DNA of 34,459 nucleotides. It comes from Flavobacterium sp. SCGC AAA160-P02 (GTDB lineage: Bacteria; Bacteroidota; Bacteroidia; Flavobacteriales; Flavobacteriaceae). Positions within the stretch are counted from its first letter, which is position 1. Each line of letters starts with the position of its first letter. The notes under the pieces were generated by a model that made no database searches, was not told the origin of the DNA, and saw only the letters and a program-made list of their open reading frames with translations. The stretch is from positions 1 through 34,459 of the forward strand of contig CATISV010000073.1 of the NCBI GenBank assembly GCA_949541125.1, in the 5' to 3' direction. The position numbers and the translations under genes were made by a program. Of this stretch, positions 19,617 to 26,974 are shown piece after piece.

Positions 19617-20923
19617 TTTCTTTTCGATTTATTCCATTGTATCAAAGAGTAAAAGGGAATTCCCAATAATAATAATAAAAACCCATAGAATACAACCTCA
19701 GCCCTTGAGCCATAAATGGCCCACAAAGAATATAAAAATCCTAAAAATCCTAAAACAAAGGTTTTAACGACGCTATTTATATGTGTTTTTCTATCAATAA
19801 GAATAAGAATATAGGCTGCAGAGACGAATAAATACGGAACCAAACAAGTTAGGACCGTTAAGTTCACCATAAAAGTAAACTGCTTCACTAAACCCTCTGA
19901 ATAATTCATTAACATTACTAAGGAAGTTAATAAGCTTCCAATGATTAATCCTAGTATTGGAGCTCCTTTTTTGTTTTCTCTCTTAAAAATTCTAGGAAAG
20001 ATATTGTCTTTTGCTGCTGCCATGGGAATTTGAGCTAATATTAAGATCCACCCATTTAATGCACCAATACCAGAAATTGCGGCTCCAGCAGCAACAAAGT
20101 AACCTGCATACGCCCCCCCAATTATTTCTCCTGCTTCTGCAAAAGGAGCTGAAGAATTTTGTAAGGTATCTGTTGGCAAAATTCCAAATAAAATGAAGGT
20201 TCCCAGTATATATATGCTTGTGCTAATGATTGTTCCTAGCATTGTTGCTTTTGGTACTGTTTTTTCTGGAGATTTTATGTTTTCTGCGGGGATACTGGCT
20301 GATTCTATTCCTAAAAAGGCGTATAAAGTCAAGGCCGCTACTACTGGAAATGTAGCAAAATCACTTTCTCCAGTTAAATTGAATACAGGAAAATTCTCGA
20401 GTCTGAAGAAGAAAACCCCAAGAAAAATTATAAATACTAAAGGTAGTATCTTTAAAATGGTCGTGATAACTTGTATTTTACCTGAGGCTCTAACACCTTT
20501 AGAATTAAGCCATGTAAAAAACCAAATCAATACTAGACCTGTACAAACAGCTGCCAATGAATTCGATTCTAAAATAGGGAAAAAGAAACTCAAAGCTCCT
20601 ATTACCGCAATAACAATTGCGGCATTGCTAATCCAAATAGAAATCCAATAACCCCAGGCGACTAAAAATCCAATAAAATCACCAAAACCTTCTCTTGAAT
20701 AGGTATAAGGCCCTCCACTTTTATTAACAATAATCTTACTTAAATTGCTAAAAATTTTTGCTAAAATAATGGATCCTATTGCGGTAAAAACCCAACCCAA
20801 CAAGCTTATACTTCCATAGGACGCTAAGGTGGCCGGTAATAAAAATATTCCAGCACCAATCATATTGCCAACAACCAAAGATGTTGTTGTTATCAATCCT
20901 ATCTTTTTGCTAGCAGAATTCAT
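19613..20923 (-). CDS. APC superfamily amino acid permease/antiporter
   Basis: LITTTSLVVGNMIGAGIFLLPATLASYGSISLLGWVFTAIGSIILAKIFSNLS, TLYAFLGIESASIPAENIKSPEKTVPKATMLGT; AdiC/PotE-like. Stop overlaps the start of the downstream DDAH-like gene by 4 nt (19613-19616). Confidence 0.92.
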   Translation of the reverse strand: MNSASKKIGLITTTSLVVGNMIGAGIFLLPATLASYGSISLLGWVFTAIGSIILAKIFSNLSKIIVNKSGGPYTYSREGFGDFIGFLVAWGYWISIWISNAAIVIAVIGALSFFFPILESNSLAAVCTGLVLIWFFTWLNSKGVRASGKIQVITTILKILPLVFIIFLGVFFFRLENFPVFNLTGESDFATFPVVAALTLYAFLGIESASIPAENIKSPEKTVPKATMLGTIISTSIYILGTFILFGILPTDTLQNSSAPFAEAGEIIGGAYAGYFVAAGAAISGIGALNGWILILAQIPMAAAKDNIFPRIFKRENKKGAPILGLIIGSLLTSLVMLMNYSEGLVKQFTFMVNLTVLTCLVPYLFVSAAYILILIDRKTHINSVVKTFVLGFLGFLYSLWAIYGSRAEVVFYGFLLLLLGIPFYSLIQWNKSKRK

Positions 20924-20949
20924 TTTAATTGTGTAATTTTAGTATACTA

Positions 20950-20964
20950 TATATTCGAAATATA
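20950..20964. promoter_or_regulatory. Palindromic TATATT-CGA-AATATA element with near-consensus divergent -7 boxes between permease and Rieske genes
   Basis: Perfect 6-bp arms around CGA in the 57-bp divergent intergenic region. TATATTCG (+) and TATATTTC (-) each have one mismatch to TAnnTTTG. Confidence 0.45.
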
Positions 20965-20980
20965 CAATTAAATAAGATAA

Positions 20981-22063
20981 ATGAACTTTAAAATCGATTC
21001 AGATATTACAAAAGCAGAAACTCTTCCTGCTTCTTTTTATAAGGACCCTCTGGTATTTGATGCTATAAAAGAAAAAGTTTTTTTAAATTCTTGGCAATGG
21101 GTTGGTGATGAGAATCAAATTCGAAAGCCACAATCTGTTCATCCATTTATCTTGTTAGATGGTTTTTTAACAGAACCAATGGTATTAACTAAAGACAGAG
21201 AAAACACAATCAATTGTCTAACAAATGTTTGTACTCATCGAGGGAATATTATAGCATTAGATTCGGGAAAATCAAAAAAACTTATCTGCTCTTATCATGG
21301 AAGACGGTTTAACTTAGAAGGATCGCTTGAGTTTATGCCAGAATTTAATGACGCTAAAAATTTCCCTCGCCCATGTGATAATTTACACAGATTCCCAATT
21401 AGAAAATGGGGGCATTTTTTATTTGCTGGTCTAAACCCTAGTTTTGATTTTCAAGAGGTTATTGATGTTATGAAAGAACGTGTGGGTTTTTTGCCTATTG
21501 ATCAGTTTAAACTAGATGAAACGTTACATAAAAACTTTGTAGTTCATGCAAATTGGGCTTTATACTGTGATAATTATTTGGAAGGTTTTCATGTTCCTTT
21601 TGTTCATGAAGGCTTAAATGAAGTTTTAGATTATGGCAGCTATGAAACAATTATTTATAGACATTGTAATTTGCAAATTGGTTATGCTGATAATAATGAA
21701 GAAGTTTTTGAATTCCCTATAGACCATATTGATTATGGAAAAAATGTTGCTGCCTATTATTATTGGGTGTTCCCTAATATGATGTTTAACTTTTACCCTT
21801 GGGGATTGTCTATTAATATTGTTAAACCCATAAAAATTGATGAGTCAAAAGTTTCTTTTATTAGTTATGTATTTGATCCTTCTAAACTAAATAAAGGTGC
21901 TGGAAGTAACTTAGACAAAGTAGAGGAAGAAGATGAGGCTGTTGTAGAAAATGTACAAAAGGGAGTTCTTTCTTCTTTTTATAATACCGGAAGATTTTCT
22001 CCAACACGAGAAAAAGGGGTACATCATTTTCATCGATTACTTTCAATATTTTTAAATCGTTAA
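20981..22063 (+). CDS. Rieske [2Fe-2S] non-heme iron oxygenase alpha subunit-like protein
   Basis: CTHRGN-X14-CSYHGR Rieske ligands; DNYLEGFHVPFVHEGL mononuclear iron motif. Confidence 0.93.
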   Translation: MNFKIDSDITKAETLPASFYKDPLVFDAIKEKVFLNSWQWVGDENQIRKPQSVHPFILLDGFLTEPMVLTKDRENTINCLTNVCTHRGNIIALDSGKSKKLICSYHGRRFNLEGSLEFMPEFNDAKNFPRPCDNLHRFPIRKWGHFLFAGLNPSFDFQEVIDVMKERVGFLPIDQFKLDETLHKNFVVHANWALYCDNYLEGFHVPFVHEGLNEVLDYGSYETIIYRHCNLQIGYADNNEEVFEFPIDHIDYGKNVAAYYYWVFPNMMFNFYPWGLSINIVKPIKIDESKVSFISYVFDPSKLNKGAGSNLDKVEEEDEAVVENVQKGVLSSFYNTGRFSPTREKGVHHFHRLLSIFLNR

Positions 22064-22080
22064 AAATATATTTAAATCTA

Positions 22081-22114
22081 GTCAAATTTTAACTATCTAT
22101 TCTTTAAATTTGAC
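22081..22114. repeat. 9-bp inverted repeat (GTCAAATTT-N16-AAATTTGAC) overlapping a putative -7 box upstream of the ACAD gene
   Basis: Perfect arms at 22081-22089 and 22106-22114. TAAATTTG (TAnnTTTG) at 22105-22112 lies 24 nt upstream of the likely ATG at 22137. Confidence 0.6.
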
Positions 22115-22136
22115 GTCTCAAATCAAAATAAAGAAC

Positions 22137-23315
22137 ATGAAACCAGATTTATTTCAAGCACCTGATTATTATCAATTAGATGATTTATTAACTGAAGAAC
22201 ATAAACTCGTTAGAGATGCTTCTAGAGAATGGGTAAAAAGAGATGTATCACCAATAATTGAAGAATACGCTCAAAAATCTGAATTCCCAACTCAAATTAT
22301 TAGTGGATTAGCAGAAATAGGCGCTTTTGGCCCATACATTCCTGAAATATATGGTGGTGCTGGCTTGGATCAAATTTCTTATGGGTTAATCATGCAGGAA
22401 ATAGAAAGAGGTGATTCTGGAGTTAGGTCTACTGCATCAGTTCAATCCTCTCTAGTAATGTATCCGATTTGGAAATATGGAAATGAAGAACAGCGACAAA
22501 AATATTTACCCAAATTAGCCTCTGGTGAATGGATGGGCTGTTTTGGTTTAACAGAGCCTGATCATGGATCAAATCCAGGAGGAATGACTAGCAATTATAA
22601 AGATATGGGAGATCATTATCTTTTAAATGGAGCAAAAATGTGGATTTCAAATTCTCCAATAGCTCAGATAGCTATTGTTTGGGCAAAAAATGAAGAGGGA
22701 AGAATTCACGGACTAATTGTTGAACGTGGTATGGAAGGGTTTTCTACTCCTGAAACCCACAATAAGTGGTCATTACGTGCTTCATCTACTGGTGAATTAA
22801 TCTTTGATAATGTAAAAGTTCCTAAAGAAAATTTACTGCCAAATAAGTCTGGTTTGGGAGCGCCATTAGGGTGTTTGGATTCTGCCCGTTATGGAATTGC
22901 TTGGGGAGCTATTGGGGCTGCTATGGATTGTTATGATACTGCTTTACGATACAGTAAAGAACGCATGCAGTTTGGAAAACCAATTGGTCAGTTTCAATTA
23001 CAACAAAAAAAATTAGCAGAAATGATTACTGAAATTACAAAAGCACAATTATTAACTTGGCGTTTGGGTGTATTACGTAATGAAGGAAAAGCCTCCACTG
23101 CCCAGATCTCTATGGCTAAAAGAAACAATGTTGATATGGCTATTCAAATTGCTAGAGAAGCAAGACAAGTATTAGGAGGAATGGGAATTAGTGGAGAGTA
23201 TTCTATTATGCGTCATTCAATGAATTTAGAAAGTGTTATAACTTATGAAGGAACACATGACATTCATTTACTAATTACTGGATTGGATATTACAGGATTA
23301 AATGCTTTTAAGTAA
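22137..23315 (+). CDS. Acyl-CoA dehydrogenase, glutaryl-CoA dehydrogenase-like
   Basis: CFGLTEPDHGSNPGGMTS, ERMQFGKPIGQFQLQQKKLAEM, ARQVLGGMGISGEYSIMRHSMNLESVITYEGTHDIHLLITG. ORF track starts at a TTG at 22110; the ATG at 22137 (MKPDLFQAPDYY) is more plausible. Confidence 0.93.
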   Translation: MKPDLFQAPDYYQLDDLLTEEHKLVRDASREWVKRDVSPIIEEYAQKSEFPTQIISGLAEIGAFGPYIPEIYGGAGLDQISYGLIMQEIERGDSGVRSTASVQSSLVMYPIWKYGNEEQRQKYLPKLASGEWMGCFGLTEPDHGSNPGGMTSNYKDMGDHYLLNGAKMWISNSPIAQIAIVWAKNEEGRIHGLIVERGMEGFSTPETHNKWSLRASSTGELIFDNVKVPKENLLPNKSGLGAPLGCLDSARYGIAWGAIGAAMDCYDTALRYSKERMQFGKPIGQFQLQQKKLAEMITEITKAQLLTWRLGVLRNEGKASTAQISMAKRNNVDMAIQIAREARQVLGGMGISGEYSIMRHSMNLESVITYEGTHDIHLLITGLDITGLNAFK

Positions 23316-23357
23316 CAAAGTAACTGATATTAAAAAATAGTCATCTCATTTAGAATA

Positions 23358-23837
23358 TTAGGCCTTTTCCCATTCATTAAAGGGAAACTTTGTTAGGTTT
23401 GAATTGTAATATTTTTTTTCACCTGTTACTTCTTTTCCAAGATACGAAGGTTTTTGAAAAAATTCATTTTCGTGCTTTAGTTCAACTTCTGCGACACAAA
23501 GCCCTTTACTCATTCCTAAAAATTCATCGATCTCAAAAAGGTGATCCTCATATCTATGATAATATCTGTACTTTTCAATGATTCCTTTTTCACATAGCTC
23601 CATCAATTCTTTGGCTTCTTTCAAGGAGATCTCTTTTTCCCATTCAAATCTTTTTACTCCATTTTCATCAGAAATTCCTTTAACAGTCAAATAGGCTTTA
23701 TTATCTATAATCCTAATCCTAACTACTCTGTTTTTGTTAGAGTTTAAATAGCCCTGAATAATATATTTCCTTTTAAAACTGACTTTTTTAAATTCATTGT
23801 TAATTATTAAAAATTTTCTTTCGATTTCTAGGTTCAT
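23358..23837 (-). CDS. CYTH domain protein (triphosphate tunnel metalloenzyme)
   Basis: N-terminal EIERKFLI signature; RVVRIRIIDNKAYLTVKG; KYRYYHRYEDHLFEIDEF. Confidence 0.95.
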   Translation of the reverse strand: MNLEIERKFLIINNEFKKVSFKRKYIIQGYLNSNKNRVVRIRIIDNKAYLTVKGISDENGVKRFEWEKEISLKEAKELMELCEKGIIEKYRYYHRYEDHLFEIDEFLGMSKGLCVAEVELKHENEFFQKPSYLGKEVTGEKKYYNSNLTKFPFNEWEKA

Positions 23838-23896
23838 TTTATTTTATCGTTTGTACGAATGTAATAGAATTATCGTTATTGTTAGAAAGAAATAAA

Positions 23897-23904
23897 TATA
23901 TTTG
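23897..23904 (+). promoter_or_regulatory. Putative -7 element for the porZ-recO-TonB receptor operon
   Basis: TATATTTG matches TAnnTTTG, 17 nt upstream of the porZ ATG at 23922. Confidence 0.4.
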
Positions 23905-23921
23905 ATTTTCAATTTACTTAA

Positions 23922-26252
23922 ATGAAAAAAACACTTCTTCTTCTCTTCTTTTCTTTGAGTTACTTATCTTCTGCTCAAGAAGATTTTAGTGATTCTTGGG
24001 AAGACTTTTTTTCATATAATAATGTAAAAGATTTTGTAAAAGTAGAAAATAGTATATATGCTTTATCAGATAATGCAATATTTACCTATGATTTTATAAC
24101 ACAAGAAATACAAAAATTATCTTCTGTTCAAGGTTTGTCTGGAGAAACTACTACTGCAATTCACTATAGCATTGATACAAACAGACTAATTATTGGTTAT
24201 GAAAATGGTTTATTAGAAGTTGTCGATTCTGACGGAAGTATCACTTCTTCTTCGGATATTGTAAGTTTTAATCAATCTGGAGAAAAAAGCATAAATCATA
24301 TTTTTGAATACCAAGAGAAACTTTATGTGTCTACATCTTTTGCAATCGTTGAGTACGATATCAATCAGTTAGAGTTTGGCGATACTTTTTTTATTGGAAA
24401 TAACTCAAGTGATGTAAAGGTAAATGAAATAACGGTTTTTAATAATCGGATTTATGCTGCTACAAATAATGGGATTTTTCATGCTGCTATAGATAACCCT
24501 AATTTAATTGACTTTAATAATTGGTCACATATATCATCTGGGAATAATCATTTTAAGAACATTACGGTTTTCAATAATAAACTATATACTATTTTTAATT
24601 CAACTTTATTTGAATTAAGAGAAACTAATGAATTATTTTTCATCACAGATTTTTTTGAGATCGTTAATGGAATGAAAGCATCTTCGACAAACCTCTCAAT
24701 TGCTTTTAATGATTCTTTAATGATCTACGATATAACCCTCAACCAAGTTATTCAAAATTCTGCAAACATTAATTTTGACTATACGCTGAATACGGTATTT
24801 GCTGAAAATAATGAATTATTTTTGGCAACCAATCAATTTGGTGTTTTAACCTCAACGTTTGCTAATACTGCAGATTTTATTGAAATTCACCCAGAGGGCC
24901 CAATTTCTAATGATGTCTTTTCACTAAGCGCACGGAGTAATGAATTGTGGGTTGTATATGGCGGGTTTGGGCCAACCTATGGCCCTACCCAACGTAAATT
25001 GGGATTTACTCACTATGATGGAGAAACCTGGTTTACAGCTACGAACAATCCTTTAAATCCTTTTCCAGATTTCGTAGATGTAGCCATCCATCCAACAAAT
25101 AAAAATAAAGTATATATCAGTGGTTTTGGAGATACTAACTTAATTAACACCTTCGATACAGGTGGCTTATTTGAGGTCGAAAATAATGAAATTACCAATT
25201 TTTATAATTATTTAAATAGTCCATTAGAAGATATTGTAGAAGATGATGCGAATAGGGTTACTATAAGAATTTCGGGGTCAGTATTTGATAATCAAGGAAA
25301 TTTATGGTTGATGAATATTGGGGGGTCAAAGGAGTTAAAAAAATTTTCAAATGGTTCTTGGGCTGGATATGATATCAGCGAAGGAAAACCTGAAAATTCT
25401 TTTGGGCTTTCTGAAATAGCCATTGATAGAAGTAATACTATTTGGATTGGAACTAGAGCTGATGGAATTGTTGCCTTTAATGAAAATGGAGCTAGGGTAA
25501 GAGGACTCTCAACAACAATAACCCAAGGAAGTTTACCTAATGCAAGAGTAGAGAGTATTGCCGTAGATAGAGATAATAGAATTTGGATTGGAACTATCAC
25601 TGGTTTAGTTGTTTTTAATAATGCTTCCTCTGTTTTTGAAGATGATGTGGTAGACGCCCAGCCAATTATTTTTGAAGAAGATGGAATTGCCAAAAAACTA
25701 TTAGGAGACCAATTTGTAACCTCTATAGTCGTTGATGGCGCCAACAATAAGTGGTTTGGAACTGACAATGGTGGTGTCGTCTACACAAATCCAAATGGAC
25801 GAACAACTATAGCCTCTTTTAGTTCTGAAAATTCTCCTTTACCTTCTAATAGAATTGTAAAAATTGCCGTAGATGAAGAAATAGGAAAAGTCTATTTTGC
25901 AACTGATAAAGGGGTGGTTGCTTACAATAGTAATGTGGCCCCCTTTGGAGATAGCTTAGGAGAAGTTTATGCCTACCCAAATCCTGTTCGAAAATTTCAT
26001 AATACAGTCACTATAGATGGGAGAAATGAAACAAATTTACCAAAAGGAACCAACGTAAAAATTTTAGATGTAGCTGGAAATTTAGTTTTTGAAACCAACG
26101 TGATAGAAGGTCAGCAATTACAGGGAGGTAAAGTTGTTTGGGACAAAACTAATTTAGCAGGAAACAAAGTTGCTTCAGGAGTCTATATTGTTATACTAGC
26201 AAATGAAGATGCTTCAGAAACATCAACAACAAAAATTGCAATCATCAATTAA
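23922..26252 (+). CDS. porZ: PorZ-like T9SS protein: beta-propeller repeats plus C-terminal T9SS-like sorting domain
   Basis: Signal peptide MKKTLLLLFFSLSYLSSAQ; multiple two-component-regulator-type propeller repeats (IAIDRSNTIWIGTRADGIVAFNENG, IAVDRDNRIWIGTITGLVVFNN); C-terminus VYAYPNPVRK...LAGNKVASGVYIVIL..TTKIAIIN; adjacent to recO. Confidence 0.85.
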   Translation: MKKTLLLLFFSLSYLSSAQEDFSDSWEDFFSYNNVKDFVKVENSIYALSDNAIFTYDFITQEIQKLSSVQGLSGETTTAIHYSIDTNRLIIGYENGLLEVVDSDGSITSSSDIVSFNQSGEKSINHIFEYQEKLYVSTSFAIVEYDINQLEFGDTFFIGNNSSDVKVNEITVFNNRIYAATNNGIFHAAIDNPNLIDFNNWSHISSGNNHFKNITVFNNKLYTIFNSTLFELRETNELFFITDFFEIVNGMKASSTNLSIAFNDSLMIYDITLNQVIQNSANINFDYTLNTVFAENNELFLATNQFGVLTSTFANTADFIEIHPEGPISNDVFSLSARSNELWVVYGGFGPTYGPTQRKLGFTHYDGETWFTATNNPLNPFPDFVDVAIHPTNKNKVYISGFGDTNLINTFDTGGLFEVENNEITNFYNYLNSPLEDIVEDDANRVTIRISGSVFDNQGNLWLMNIGGSKELKKFSNGSWAGYDISEGKPENSFGLSEIAIDRSNTIWIGTRADGIVAFNENGARVRGLSTTITQGSLPNARVESIAVDRDNRIWIGTITGLVVFNNASSVFEDDVVDAQPIIFEEDGIAKKLLGDQFVTSIVVDGANNKWFGTDNGGVVYTNPNGRTTIASFSSENSPLPSNRIVKIAVDEEIGKVYFATDKGVVAYNSNVAPFGDSLGEVYAYPNPVRKFHNTVTIDGRNETNLPKGTNVKILDVAGNLVFETNVIEGQQLQGGKVVWDKTNLAGNKVASGVYIVILANEDASETSTTKIAIIN

Positions 26253-26974
26253 TGTCAGTTGTATCGTCAAAGGCCATAGTCATCAGCACAATTAAATATC
26301 GTGACTCAAGTTTAATTGTGAAATTATATACGAAAGAGGTTGGACTAGTTTCTTATATATTAAAAGGAATCTTAAAATCAAAAAAAGGACGGCTAAAAAC
26401 CGCTTATTTTTTGCCTTTAACACAACTTACTATTATTGCAAATCATCAAGAAAAAAGAAGTTTACAAAACTTGAAAGAGGCTCAAGTTATTAATGTCTAT
26501 AAATCAATTCATACCTCCATTGTTAAACAGTCCGTTGTGTTATTTCTTTCAGAAATATTGGGAAGTGCAATTCAAGAACAAGAAAATAACAATCTTTTAT
26601 ACGATTATATAGAACGTTCTCTTATTTGGCTTGATACGCATCAACATATTTCAAATTTTCATTTGCTTTTTTTATTAAATCTTACCAAATTTTTAGGGTT
26701 TTACCCTGACCTTTCTAAACCCAATAAAAATGGATTTCATTTAAAAGAAGGAGTTTTTACTGATGAATTAGGAAATAATAATATTGTTGTGGGACACGAA
26801 TTAATTCAGCTAAAAAAGCTTTTAGGCATACATTTTGATAAGGTAGACAGCATAACCTTTTCTAAAACTGAAAGACAAAAATTATTACACCTATTAATTC
26901 GATATTTTGAATTACATTTGGCCGGGTTTAAAAAACCAAAATCTCTAACAGTTTTAGAAACAGTATATATGTAG
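26252..26974 (+). CDS. recO: DNA repair protein RecO
   Basis: SKAIVISTIKYRDSSLIVKLYTKEVGLVSYILKGILKSKKGRLKTAYFLPLTQLTI; size and context fit RecO. ATG overlaps the porZ stop (TAATG). Confidence 0.93.
   Translation: MSVVSSKAIVISTIKYRDSSLIVKLYTKEVGLVSYILKGILKSKKGRLKTAYFLPLTQLTIIANHQEKRSLQNLKEAQVINVYKSIHTSIVKQSVVLFLSEILGSAIQEQENNNLLYDYIERSLIWLDTHQHISNFHLLFLLNLTKFLGFYPDLSKPNKNGFHLKEGVFTDELGNNNIVVGHELIQLKKLLGIHFDKVDSITFSKTERQKLLHLLIRYFELHLAGFKKPKSLTVLETVYM

Noticed and set aside
20011-20651. Two adjacent + strand ORFs (61 and 152 aa) antisense to the APC permease
   Set aside because: The longer one is a typical antisense shadow of a hydrophobic membrane protein gene; no motif or promoter.
23375-23396. 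TTTCCC...GGGAAA hairpin near the ACAD/CYTH convergent end
   Set aside because: Lies inside the CYTH coding 3' end with only a 6-bp stem and no adjacent T-tract; not supportable as a terminator.
25013-25768. - strand ORFs (61 and 158 aa) antisense to porZ
   Set aside because: Lie opposite the repetitive propeller coding sequence; low-complexity S/T/P-rich shadow translation.
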